Source of the DNA: Hymenopus coronatus
Taxonomy: Eukaryota > Arthropoda > Insecta > Mantodea > Hymenopodidae
Direction: 5' to 3'
DNA: 64,000 nt
Assembly (NCBI GenBank): GCA_030762935.1
Contig: CM060882.1
Coordinates: 21,829,001-21,893,000, forward strand
How positions within the stretch are numbered: position 1 is the first letter of the stretch; every line of letters begins with the position of its first letter. The notes beneath the pieces were generated by a model. That model was not told the DNA's origin. It worked only from the letters and a program-made list of their open reading frames with translations, and did not search any database. Made by a program: the position numbers and the translations under genes. Below are positions 51,818-62,539 of the stretch, piece by piece.

Positions 51818-52486
51818 CGAGGGCCATCCAGAAAGTGACATGATTTAGCATAACTAAATAATAATGGAAAATATCAACAAAAAACTTTATTTACAAAGTT
51901 ACAGTACCTTACTCTAATTCTCAACGTAATCTCCATTCTGTCAAGACATTTATTTATTGTCAGTTTTTCTATACCAATGTTATACTTTTCTACCACTAAA
52001 GAGCTTTTCATTTTTTTTTAATGCACAAAATGTTCAGCCAATAAAATTTTATAGGAAATAATGCAATGAATGAATGTTCAGTGAGGAGATGGCACATAGT
52101 TTACACTAATCAAGGAAGAATCAGTGTGTATAAAGACCGGAATGGAAGTTCATCAATTGTTATGAAGGAGTTGAAAGCAAATGTTGATAAAATAATTAAG
52201 AAAAACCAGTGTTTCACTTTGGACATAGTACATGACCTTTTGGATGGAAAAGATTTCCCAACCGATGAAGACTTCAAAGTGACAGTGACATCTCGGCTCC
52301 TATCTTTAGTGGTGGAAGATTATAACATCTGCAATGAAAAACCGGTACCACGTGACAATAAATACCTTGATAGCAATGAAGATTACGTTGAAAAATAGAG
52401 TAAGGTACTGTAACTTTGTAAATAAAGTTTTGTATCGTTATCATTTAGTTAAGCCAAATCACCTGTCACTTTCCGGATGGCACTCA
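51818..52486 (+). mobile_element. Mariner deletion derivative with long inverted ends
   Basis: TA at 51816-51817 and 52487-52488. The ends (CGAGGGCCATCCAGAAAGTG at left; the inverse of AGTGCCATCCGGAAAGTGAC at right) begin inverted arms that extend to about 95 bases (both include AAGTTACAGTACCTTACTCT). The inside holds an intact 110-codon frame (52066-52398) that fuses transposase N- and C-termini. The catalytic core is absent, so movement would need an enzyme supplied in trans. Confidence 0.9.
52066..52398 (+). CDS. Fused N+C-terminal mariner transposase ORF (110 codons)
   Basis: The N-part NECSVRRWHIVYTNQGRISV and VKELKANVDKIIKKN-like helices match the DNA-binding region of mariner transposases. 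After DIVHDLLDGKDF the frame jumps to the protein end: TDEDFKVTVTSRLLSLVVED, then YLDSNEDYVEK and stop, the usual mariner C-terminus. All three catalytic Asp residues are missing. The frame has no internal stop. If expressed it could bind ends without cutting; expression is not shown by the sequence. Confidence 0.7.
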   Translation: MNECSVRRWHIVYTNQGRISVYKDRNGSSSIVMKELKANVDKIIKKNQCFTLDIVHDLLDGKDFPTDEDFKVTVTSRLLSLVVEDYNICNEKPVPRDNKYLDSNEDYVEK

Positions 52487-53129
52487 TATAAGTTTTCTTG
52501 GTGATCTGAGTAACACTCTCTTATTAACACCTTAATATCCTCCTAATCTTGGGTCCTTGAGATGAATGTGACAAAGAAAATGATACATAAACAAGTCTTG
52601 TGCATAGAAGCCCAATATTCATCTTTTCAGTATAAGATGAGGAGTCCTGACAAAGAATCAAATCCAGTTGCCAAATAAGTGCCACACAGCTACATCTAAA
52701 TGCAATGAACTTCAATATGTGAGCCTCTACTACTCATTTTATTGCACATGTATTTTGTTTTTCCTTCACACTGTAGTTTTTAAATAAATGCTGATGAACA
52801 GAAGCATAACAATGAAGAAAATGATTGGAATTTCTGCTGTTTGTCACATGACATGCAGACACTTTTTACGAGAGTCATACTAAAAGTTGTGAGCAAAGCA
52901 TTGTTAAAATTTCAACAATGTAACAAAAAAGACTGCAGGATCATAATTTACAGACGTTACATCACTTATTGCCATATTGTGATGTCATTAGCTTCTATCA
53001 ACAAACCACTTCTCTATGCACCAAATACTAAATTTCTAGAGAACATGGTTAAACGAACATCTAAAATGTGAAAAACAAAAATTGCATTGAAACTAAGTAA
53101 GATTACATTATTTACTAAATATATGAGAG

Positions 53130-53435
53130 AATCTGTAAATACAAATGTGTTGAGAATTATATTTTTTCCTTACTTCCATTCTGTAATGAATTAAGGAATA
53201 CTAAGCTGGGGTAATGCAAAAGATGAAATAAAAATATTTAGATTGCAGAAAAGAGCGACATGCTACATTGGAAATATCTTTTCTTCTACCATTTGTAAAC
53301 CATATTATAAAATTTTAAAAATACTTCCATTCCCGTCTTCGATCTCTCAATTCAAAACAAATTCAAAAGTACATATAAGAGGTAAAGCAGATCTAGCACA
53401 ATCCAATTTTAGTTATACATAGTTTTTAACTTAAC
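53130..53435 (+). mobile_element. LINE C-terminal fragment
   Basis: Translation gives FPYFHSVMN, GILSWGNAKDEIKIFRLQKR, then TCYIGNIFSSTICKPYYKIL, the part of LINE ORF2 after the RT domain. The block at 52890-52950 also recurs at 61640-61700, before the second SINE B copy. Confidence 0.6.
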
Positions 53436-53442
53436 ACAGTAT

Positions 53443-53668
53443 TTTTTTTTATAGTGTTTAATGCCTGCTTTTACTATTTGTGGTACTGCAGGTGATGACA
53501 CTTATGATACATGGAATGAAGATGGAGCATCAGTGAAATGCACTGGAGAACTCTAAGAAAATCCGCCCCTGCTTCCACCACAAATCTCACATGCAGTTGC
53601 TTGGGATCAAACCCAGGCCGCCTAGGTGAGAGGCTATTAGTCTAAACACTTGGCCATGGTGCAGCCTA
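53443..53668 (-). repeat. tRNA-derived SINE, family B, copy 1
   Basis: On the minus strand, GGCTGCACCATGGCCAAGTG (A-box-like) and GGGTTTGATCCCAAGC (B box) head a body with TTCATTCCATGTATC and a T/A-rich end. Confidence 0.65.
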
Positions 53669-53854
53669 ATGCAGTATTGTTTACAACAAATTGCCATATA
53701 ATATTAAAACTATAACTTTGGGAAAGAAGTACAAATTGGCCCTAAAAACATTTTTAATGGAAGGCTGCTTTTATTCAGTGGAAGAATATTTAAATCAAGT
53801 TTCACTTGACTATGCTTCCAAAAAATTTGTATTATGTATGTAATTTGTTTTAAA

Positions 53855-54165
53855 AAGCGGGAGTCCTGGGTTTGATTCGACCGGCGTGGGGATTTTCTTC
53901 TCGCTGGGAGACCCGGTCTGGAGTGTACTCAGCCTCATGAGGTCCCTGGGGGGGCAATTGAGCCACTTGATGGAGAAGTAGCGACTCCAGGTCATTAACT
54001 GGCCAGGGGGGGGGTTCGAGGTGCTCATGTCTCACCCTCCAATACTGCACCCCATCCTTAATGTCTGTCATAGGCCGAGATGGAGGACGCAGCAGCTAGG
54101 CAGTAGGCCAAGGTTCCTTGTAAGCTGTCGTGCCATGGAGCTATTATTATTATTATTATAAGTTG
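53855..54165 (+). repeat. SINE-like repeat with B box and (TAT)n tail (family C)
   Basis: Begins at GTCCTGGGTTTGATTCGACC (B box), followed by a GC-rich body (CTGGGAGACCCGGTCTGGAG, two G tracts) and a TTATTATTATTATTATA tail. The A box half is missing. Confidence 0.6.
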
Positions 54166-54417
54166 TTTTAACATTTTATAAGGTTTGATAAAGTCCATAT
54201 CTTTGTATAACATCTAAACAGTGAATAAAGAATATCATTTGACCATAGGTCGTTAAATTAGAAGGTAACCCCTCTCGCAGCTTATGTCTCTTTAGCTCTT
54301 CCTTTGCCATCTACCAGGACTTCATACATTCCCATTTTAAGTTGCCCTAGCACCATACCTGACTGTTATTGTTACATCAGATCCAGTTAGTCAGGTACCT
54401 CTGTTGTTACAGCTAAC

Positions 54418-54588
54418 ATGGTGCATCATTTATCTGTGGGAGGTCATGTGTATATATGCAAATTTACACTAAAGAGAATCTGTGTACACAGGGAGTTTGT
54501 TAAAAGGTTTCAAAACTCAGTAACACCTGCAAGAAAAACTATACATGCCATCGTTCAAAAGTTCAAAGCTAGACAAGAAACATTCAAC
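54418..54588 (+). pseudogene. Mariner-type transposase relic, N-terminal piece
   Basis: ICVHREFVKRFQNSVTPARK and TIHAIVQKFKA fit the first helix-turn-helix of the transposase family seen again at 62540. The frame is cut by the Penelope-like insertion at 54601. Confidence 0.6.
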
Positions 54589-54600
54589 AAGATTAGCTTT

Positions 54601-55209
54601 GTGGCAGTTGAAAATGAGTCGGAATAGTAACACTCACCTCACTTCAACATAAAAAATGCATTGAAAACAGACATTAAAGACCCCATACCTACAAACCAGA
54701 GATCAGGCATCTACAGAATTGACTGCAAGGACTGCAAATCATGTTACATTGGCCAAACAAAAGAAGACTGGAAACAAGGCTAAAGGAACATTTCAGACAT
54801 ATCAAACAGAAACAAACAGATAAATCGGCAGTAGCATACCATTTTTGGACATCACATCATGAAATGCAAAATGACATAAAATTGCTAAAACCTGTAAACA
54901 ACCCGGCAGAACTTACAGTTTGGGAGAATATTCTCATTACACAACAAAAAGACCAACTGATGAATTTTGAAATACCGCCACATGATTTTGAGCTTCTACT
55001 GAGAACACCAGATGGCTCCACCGCAATAGACCACAGAGCACAAATTCCAGCCATCAGTCGGACTTCAACTGAAGAAGAGGGCAATTGCCCTTGAAACATG
55101 TTTTGAACATAATTACATATAAGTGAGGTGAGTGTTACTATTCCGACTCATTTTCAACTACCACATTGATTAAAACTTCACTTGTCTCAAACTTCTGAGT
55201 TATTTAATT
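54601..55209 (+). mobile_element. Penelope-like element, 5'-truncated, with 12-bp duplication
   Basis: A 12-base direct repeat AAGATTAGCTTT flanks it (54589-54600, 55210-55221). Translation gives RSGIYRIDCKDCKSCYIGQT (54703-54762), a GIY-YIG endonuclease motif, then after a frameshift KRRLETRLKEHFRHIKQKQ and SAVAYHFWTSHHE (54741-55094). Near the end, CTGAAGA (55069), a self-complementary AGGGCAATTGCCCT and GAAAC (55093) form a hammerhead-like layout. Outer inverted repeats of about 46 bases (54601-54646, 55121-55167) are present. No reverse transcriptase part is left. Confidence 0.85.
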
Positions 55210-55221
55210 AAGATTAGCTTT

Positions 55222-57040
55222 AACAGAAAATAAACTACAGTGCCTTATTTTTGACTCATGGACGGCCTATGGGAGGTAGCTGCATACACACAGTGTTTCT
55301 AATGGGTCCTAGCTCCTGCTTTTAACCGTGTCTTTGTACTTATAGAGGATAAACTTGATGAGATAGGACAAAAGTTACAACACAGCCCCAAAAAATCTCT
55401 GAGCAGGTTATCACAGGAACCGGGAGTTCCACAATTCTCGGCTTCGAAAGCCACTAAACTTTTGAAATTAAAACTTAATGGTTCAGGAACTACAACGTGA
55501 TTCTGTGAGAAGAGTAAATTTCTGCAATTGGGTGTCGGTTAAGTTAATGAATGGTTAATGGGCCCAAGTTAGTTTTTTTCACAGATGAAGCATGGTTTTC
55601 TTTAAATGGCCATGTATCAACACAAAACAACAGATATTGGAGTGCAGAAAAACCCGATATTTTACACAAAATGCCATCGCATGAGCAAAAAATCTGATGT
55701 GTACCATTCACATTACTTTCTCTACATCTCTGCAACAAATTATTGTTAAAAAGCTTATATTTCTATTTACTTCATGCTAATCAGAAACAATTAGCAGAAA
55801 TAGTCTTATTACTTGCTTCCTTGTAAGTAGAAGCAAAATAAGAGAGTACCATAGGTGAAAGTGATAAAAGCTGGTTGCTATGTAACTAAAGTTCCTTTGT
55901 TTGTATGGACAGCAGTGGCCAAATTCCTGTATGAGAAAAGTATAAGTTTTTCAAAGCAGAAACCCAAAAGAAGGAATGTCTCAAAATCGATCAACTCCAC
56001 GAAAAAAATGTATATAACATAAATTGTGTGTTTTAATGTGCTCTACATTTTTTGTGTAGTAAGTTTTTGTCCATCTCTTACTGTTTAGCAGTTATTCAAA
56101 ATTCTGTAAAATTCATCCAGAATAAACTACTCTTCAGAGGCTATTCCCAGAAAATTCAAGATATACATTTTATTTGTCAGGTAAAATATCTTTATTATAC
56201 GAAATTTTAATCAAAATCGTTAGAGCCATTTTTGAGAAAATCAAAATGTTCGAAAAAAGCTCCATGTAAAGGGTAGTTTGGGGTGGGGGAATTTTTCTCA
56301 AAATCTTTGTGTCACATCCCTGGAAGATACTAAACTTAAATACCAAGTTTGGTATTTTACCGACTTTTCGTTTTTGAGTTATCGACATACACACACACAT
56401 GGACTTTTTTCCAAAAATGCTTTCTTTAGATAAAGGGGCCCCTAAAACATATATTTCTGGTGAAATCTCGGTATCGAATTTTTGGGTGGAGTGCAATACC
56501 TTCTCTATACACTATATACATAGTGCATATAAAGAAAGTAAAAATTGGTATGCTGTGAATGCGAACCAAATAAAAGGTTTATATTCTTTGAGGATACAGT
56601 TAATGGACAGAAGTACAGAGATACGATAATGAAACCATTGCTGGAATATTTGTGTGACATCGAGTGCACACAAGCATCTTTTCAACTAGACTGCTACAGC
56701 ACATACATATGATCTCTTGTTGAAATTAATAGAGGACATTTTTGAAGATAGGGTTATCAGTAAAAGACTATGGCCACTGGAAGACAATATCAGAAGAGAA
56801 ATTACTGCAATTTCAGAAGAATTAATGCATGTTAATGGACATTTTATTAAAAGGTGTGAGAGATGCGTAGCAGCACAAGAACATCATTTCCACTCCTTTT
56901 GTGATAAAGGCATGTGGTTATTGTATGCATGTAAATCTATGTGCTTGAATTGTCTGCATGCTATGTGCCAAGTTCAGAGTACTTGGCCAGCAGCAATGTG
57001 CGATCTGCAGCAACTACCTCCTGCCAGCTGGCAATGAGTC
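55222..57040 (+). pseudogene. Mariner-type transposase relic, main part, split by R1
   Basis: Before R1: EDKLDEIGQKLQHSPKKSLS, then VFFTDEAWFSLNGHVSTQN (first catalytic Asp) and RYWSAEKPDILHKMPSHEQ. After R1: WYAVNANQIKGL, KYRDTIMKPLLEYLCDIE, ASFQLDC (second catalytic Asp, neighbours altered), then EDRVISKRLWP joined by an internal deletion to LEDNIRREITAISEE and the tail to 57037. The SPDLxPCD segment with the third Asp is deleted. Inverted arms (about 55228-55290 and 57005-57064) flank it. Confidence 0.8.
55693..56544 (+). repeat. R1 repeat, full-length, inside the transposase relic
   Basis: TCTGATGTGTACCATTCACA start, AAAGAAAGT end, AAAAAT on both outer sides. The transposase reading frame resumes within a few codons, confirming insertion into an existing sequence. 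Confidence 0.88.
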
Positions 57041-57129
57041 AAAAATAAGACACTGTAGTTGAAACTGGTACCAATTTAGAGCGATCACCTTGAAAATTGC
57101 TACACATATTAACTCAAAAATTTAATTTA

Positions 57130-57395
57130 AACCCTGTGTAGGACAGGAGTTGGATAGGTAGTCAGACTGAAAAATTCAATGCAATAGCTGGGATTTGAAC
57201 CACGGATCTCCTGGCCTTTAGCAGGTTGCTCTACCACTGAGCTACATGGTAACAAGCTGGTACAGCATTAAATTTGTCAACTGACTCACACGTTGCCAGG
57301 CAAACCACACAAGGTAATCTCAAATTATTTTAAGATGACAAGAATTTTTCAGACTGTCTCTACCTATCCAACTCCTGTCCTACACATGGTTTCTG
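57130..57395. repeat. tRNA-like module with inverted termini (family D)
   Basis: Left GGACAGGAGTTGGATAGGTA and right CTACCTATCCAACTCCTGTCC ends are inverted copies extending about 40 bases. A minus-strand tRNA-like core between them has GCTCAGTGGTAGAGCAACC and GGTTCAAATCC. Confidence 0.7.
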
Positions 57396-57479
57396 TGAGA
57401 AAATAATTAAATGATCACAGTTGTCCATAATACTTGACTATACTATGAATTCTGGGTTTTAAAGTACTTACGACATTGT

Positions 57480-57725
57480 AAGTCTCCGATGGGATTCTCA
57501 AAATAATTTGAGATCACCTCGTGTGGTTTGCTGGGAAACACATGAGTCAGTTGAGAAATTTAATGCTGTACCGGCATGTTGCCATTGCAGCTCAGTGGTA
57601 GAGCAACCGGCTAGAGACCAGGAGATATGGGGTTCAAATCCTGGCTATGGCATTGAATTTTTCAATCTGACTCTACTTACCCAACTCCAGTCCTACATAC
57701 GGTTTCTGTGAGAAAACAATTAATT
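57480..57725 (+). repeat. tRNA-like module (family D), plus-strand copy
   Basis: ATAATTTGAGATCACCTCGT, TGAGTCAGTTGAGAAATTTA, then a tRNA-like core GCCATTGCAGCTCAGTGGTA...GGGTTCAAATCC...CTATGGC whose ends pair 6 of 7 bases. Anticodon and T arms are poorly paired, and it is repetitive, so it is not called a tRNA gene. The right end matches 57350-57395. Confidence 0.65.
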
Positions 57726-58289
57726 TATCACAAATGGAGAGTATGTTGAAAAATAGCAAAAAAGTTGGTACAATAAAATGATGTACTTGGTTTGTTTAAA
57801 AAAACAAAATTTACATTTTTAAAAATTATTGCTCACAACTTTCAGTATGACCATCGTATTTTCATTTCTACAGCTTAAAATTTTTGTTTATATTTACAAG
57901 TTATCCAACATTACATGCAATCGACTACATGGGCTGCCTCTTGTAATTGATAGTACAAAATGAAATGAATAAATATAACAGAAACAAAATATATCTCAAA
58001 CATGAGTTCTACTAATGAAACTTTTGTGAGATACCTGCAGATGTATAGTTCGATGCTAAAACACACATGTATACCTACTTTGCTGTAGGATTGTTCCATA
58101 TTTATGCCTTTTCAAACTGTGTTCTATATCTATCCTGTACATTATATGTGCGGTTTGATTATGACTCCACTTCTTGGCAATGTTCATTAGTAAACTGGTA
58201 AACATTTGGACAACTAAAATGAAATGATTCAGTTAATTACAATGAGTCAGATTTAAACACACAAACTTTACTAAAACTACATCACAAAC

Positions 58290-58530
58290 TGAGATTGGCA
58301 TACATTGGAAAGAAATACAGATGCAGAACTCCATCATACAATAGATTCTCCATCAACAGTGTGCTGAAATTAAACCAAGAATACAATTCAGCGATTTCTC
58401 AAGAGGATTGTGAAGATTGCAAGAAGTTTATGTGGCAAACAAAACAGAATCTAAAACCCAAGCTAAAAGAACATCTGAGAAATTTTACATACAAGTGGGC
58501 ATATCTGCAACTGCATCATATTTTTAGAAT
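58290..58530 (+). mobile_element. Penelope-like element, GIY-YIG-region fragment
   Basis: The frame gives SAISQEDCEDCKKFMWQTKQ and NLKPKLKEHLRNFTYKWA, the counterpart of DCKDCKSCYIGQTK..RLKEHFRHIK in the element at 54601. The key Tyr of the first motif is replaced. Confidence 0.6.
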
Positions 58531-58564
58531 ATTGTACTGTATTTTTAACATAAAGCATCATTTG

Positions 58565-58755
58565 GTAATTACTTACTGGGACCAATTCCAGGACGACAGG
58601 AATTTCATGAGCATCAGCTCATAGAGCAACAAAATTACTCAAATTAAAGCCATACGTAATTACTTACTGGGACCAATTCCAGGACAACAGACAGGAATTT
58701 CACGAGCATCAGCTCATAGAGCAACAAAATTACTCAAATTAAAGCCATACGTAAT
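58565..58755 (+). repeat. Tandem duplication (91 + 95 bases) of transposase-derived sequence
   Basis: Two units start GTAATTACTTACTGGGACCA (58565, 58656) and differ by a 5-base insertion and few substitutions. The second reads RASAHRATKLLKLKPYVIT, the linker helix of the mariner-type family seen at 55380 and 62800. Confidence 0.85.
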
Positions 58756-59291
58756 TACAGTATCTCACCAAGTACAATGCTTCAAAGATTTCTTTGGACT
58801 ACTTTCCAAGTTTCTCATTAGTAAGAACATGATGGATTCGTTGCCCTTTCTTGTTATTCACAGAATCTGTTTTGTTAAACCTATCATGAGATGCAATATT
58901 GTATTCCTACACAGAAGTGGTCTGTTAGGAAATTTAAGCCTAAATTTTTGTCTAGCTTTCCGCATGAACTCTTTGTCCTGAAAAATGTATTTAACATGTA
59001 CTCACATAGTGAATATGCAACCATACTGTAGTACAAACACATGTAAACATACCCACACACTCCAAGGTTTACTGTCACTGAGTGTGTTTGTGACTTATAA
59101 CAGAAGAAGCCGGAAGTGCACGATAACTACTCACAGTGCAAGATTGGGATTTGTTGCCCCAGTCCGGTGGGTGTCAGTTGTCCTATCAAAATATTAACCC
59201 ATTTGACTAACAAACACTTGCTGGTACAACTGATAGTAGGTCTATCAGAGATAACGCAGATTTTAATGAAACAGTTGCAAATGTGAAAAAT

Positions 59292-60376
59292 TGTTTTACA
59301 TTCACATGACTTTCTCTAACTGTTCTACAAACAAACTTCTTACAAAAGATTCTTCTTTCTACACCATGCTAATCAAGATAAGCATTAGCAGAATGTACTT
59401 ATCATAGTTTTTTTAAATAGAAGGGCACTAATGGAATGCACTATACTAAAGCGATTTCAAGAAATGGAGTTTTATTTATGGCCGCTCTTTAACTGCTGTG
59501 GTTCTCAGTGTCCCATTCTATACTGGGCATGAAAGACTGCTTAATTTTGCTCAGAGGTCTCTCTATCAGGCTTGAGATTCTTTCATGTGCCGTAAACCTA
59601 TGACATGGAACCAACAGCTTTACTTGCTTTCCGAAGGAATCCATGCTAAGGATTTTTCCATCTGAAAAAATCTATTGTCCTCCACCAGGTTTGAACACAT
59701 GACCTTGGGTATATGAAGTTGGCATGTTAACCATTACACCACAGAGGGTGACTGCAATGTCAAACGCTTTAAAAGCTATCGTTATGCGATTGTCATTGAA
59801 ATTCACTTCTTTGCTAGGCCAGGAGTAAAATAAAAGTAAAACGGGCACTTTCTGTCTGAGGGAAGTATAAGCATTTTAAAACTGATACCAATAACAGGGA
59901 ACATTTTGGAAATAATCAACTCTACAACAAAAATGCAAATGGCAGAGTTTTTAATTGTGTGTTTTAACAAGATCTACATTTTTTGTGTTTTAAGTTTTTG
60001 TTTATTTCTTATGGTTTACTAGCTATACAAAATTCAGAAAAAACTATCCAGAATAAACAGGTCTTCAGAAGCTATTCCCAGAAAAGTCAAGATATACATT
60101 TTATTTGTGATGTAAATATGTATAATATAAGATATTTTAATCAAAATCTTTAAGAGCCATTTTTGGAAAAAAAACAAAAATTTCAAAAATTTTTCCATGT
60201 ATTAAAATCCTTCATGTCACATCCTGGGAAGATAAACTTAAATACCAAGTCAAGTATTTAACGGCCTTTTAGTTTTTGAGCTGTGCTATCCACAGACACA
60301 CACACACTCGGAACTTTGTCTAAAAATGCTTTTTTTTGGACTCAGGGGTCCCAAAACATGTAGAGAAAGTAAAAAT
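59292..60376 (+). repeat. R1 repeat split by SINE A copy 4
   Basis: R1 body 59292-59460 and 59752-60376; end CATGTAGAGAAAGTAAAAAT. The 3' part has lost the ATTTCCGGTGAAATC block and most of the terminal palindrome. Confidence 0.75.
59463..59750 (-). repeat. SINE family A, copy 4, inserted in an R1 copy
   Basis: The copy splits an R1 element: R1 sequence ends near 59460 and resumes near 59752 in register. The tRNA head is at the right edge (minus strand). All four family A copies in this window share one orientation. Confidence 0.75.
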
Positions 60377-61711
60377 GGAAATGCAAATTCCAAGTTGGTA
60401 ATTGAATTCAACGTCTGTCTGTTTCTCCATCAACTGGTTTGTTTCAAAATGTGATATTACTGACTTCGCATATTAAGTGGTTTGTTTACATCTGCCAAAC
60501 ACCAACCCTGGGAATTAAACACATGGGAAATGATGTTCATTGCGGAAAACAGCCACAGAGTAATGAGCTTAGATATCTCTAAAGAGACAGACTTAATTAG
60601 TTGCTTCTTCTAACATCACTAGAGAATAGCCTAGCAACAGGGGAAGATGATGCAGCACTAGGAATGCAGCTGATAATGGACTATCCATCCCAAAAACATC
60701 TTTCTAGTTACACAAGGAAAAACATGTAGTTTTAATGAAGTTGAGGTATTTGAACCTGATTCAATGAAACCAGTAGATCTTTGACTGGTTCTGCTATTAC
60801 TGAAGGAAATACAAAATGTTTACAATTTGGTTTAGTGGCAGCTTTTAAGTGTACACCTACAACTATTTTTGTTCCTATTGTTCAAACATTTCCACTTATC
60901 TCATCAATTCCAATACACCCTTTATATACATAATGTTATGTCAGTAAACAATCAAAAGCAACACATGAAGCACCTATATGGTATTCCTCAAGACAATTTC
61001 TGTAGTTCTTATCTAGTACTAAAAACAAACCACAATCTCCAAATGCATTGTGCTTTAAAATTCATTGTTTGCTCATTTTAATGCCTATTATTTAATTTAT
61101 GCTTTGTGCTATAAATAAAACAAATATTAGGGACAGGAAAAGAAGTTTTACTAAGTATACTTTATTGCTTAATTGTACAAAATTTAAAAAAAATTGGCAT
61201 TTCTGTAATGATGTGATGGCCAAACAGAAAAATGGAAATTTAAGGAAGGAAACTGTTCCACAAAAATATAACAGCATAAACAAATAAAATAGAAAATCAC
61301 TATTTTAAATATGGTGGAACAGAAATTATATATCAGATAACATCATATTAAAAAGTTGCCTTTAGAAAGAAGCTATCTGACGTAAATTATTACAATTTTG
61401 GAGGGAGTTTGGGAGATTGTTTCTTCTGTTGGCTATTACAAGTCACAATTAAGGATAGGTACTTCATCAAAATCACCAAAGAGTCATTCAAAACATATGT
61501 AATTAAGTGAATTCTTATACTTGCTGTAAGAGTTGATGTTTGCAAATCAAACATCTTATCCTCAAAAAGCCAAAATGAACAGAGTCGTGTACTTAAATGC
61601 TTTGTGTAATTCCATACTACACAGATTCCATACTGAAAATTGTAAGCAATCCATTGTTAAAATTCAAATTCCGACAATGCAACAAAATGGACCTCAGGAT
61701 CATAATCTGAT
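60377..61711. other. Intergenic stretch, no gene seen
   Basis: AT-rich, only short frames without domain signatures. 61640-61700 repeats a block from 52890-52950, a likely degraded LINE. Confidence 0.45.
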
Positions 61712-61905
61712 TTTTTATAGCGATTAACACCGGCTTTTACTATTATGGCACCACAGACGATGACACATGGAATGAAGATGGAGCACCAGTGGAAAGTGAA
61801 GGTAGGGGAAACTGGAAAAAACCTGTCCCTGCGCCACTTTGTCTACCACAAATCCCACATGTGGTCGCTTGGCATCGAACCCGAGCCACCTAACTGAAGA
61901 CTTTA
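61712..61905 (-). repeat. SINE family B, copy 2
   Basis: Matches 53455-53630 (GCACCACAGACGATGACAC, TGGAATGAAGATGGAGCACC, CACAAATCCCACATG, ATCGAACCC B box). The tRNA-like 5' end is cut short. Confidence 0.65.
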
Positions 61906-61942
61906 CACATGTTGCCATTGTGATAACGTTATCTTCTATACC

Positions 61943-62095
61943 ATGACAGACATTAATGTTTCGTTTGAACAACATGCTGTCATTGAATTCCTTGTTAAAG
62001 CGGTAAAATCTGCAGCTGAAATTCATCTCAGACTTCAGTGTGTCTATGAAGCAAGAAGTGCCTGCAAAGGGTTAAAATACAATGGTCTGAAGTAA
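61943..62095 (+). pseudogene. Mariner-type helix-turn-helix fragment
   Basis: MTDINVSFEQHAVIEFLVKA, then KSAAEIHLRLQCVYEAR resembles the fragment at 42184 (mariner N-terminus); it ends within about 50 codons. Confidence 0.7.
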
Positions 62096-62539
62096 TTGTT
62101 CAAGTGAGAAACATATTGCCTCATATTTCTTTAGGAAACAAATTTACTACACTTGTCCCTTGATAATGCCAGAAAAACTAATATGTACCTCCACACAAGC
62201 AGGACATTTTAAATTTTTTCTCAATAATAGAAAAGGTAAACATTCTTAGGGTTGACTTACAAATATTTTTCAAGGCGCCTTGAAAGGAGCTTTCTATTGC
62301 ATTGAACCATATTGGACTACACTGGAAAATATCAGATTTCACTTATTAAAGTTATAAATTTATGCTTTTCTCCCTTAACTACGGTTCTTTATTTAAAATT
62401 TAATGGAGCACATGCATTTTGCGAGACCTTGTTGGACTCCTCTACTAATAGCTGCCTTTGTGCGCGTGGGCTAGTGTTGGCGGTATTGTATAATTGTACC
62501 GCCCATCAACAAGACCAGGCTGTTGACTCTAGAGAAATG

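Noticed and set aside
57580..57660. Possible tRNA gene
   Set aside because: The acceptor ends pair 6 of 7 and the D arm is good, but the anticodon and T stems mispair and the sequence recurs as a repeat module at 21.4, 50.6 and 57.2 kb.
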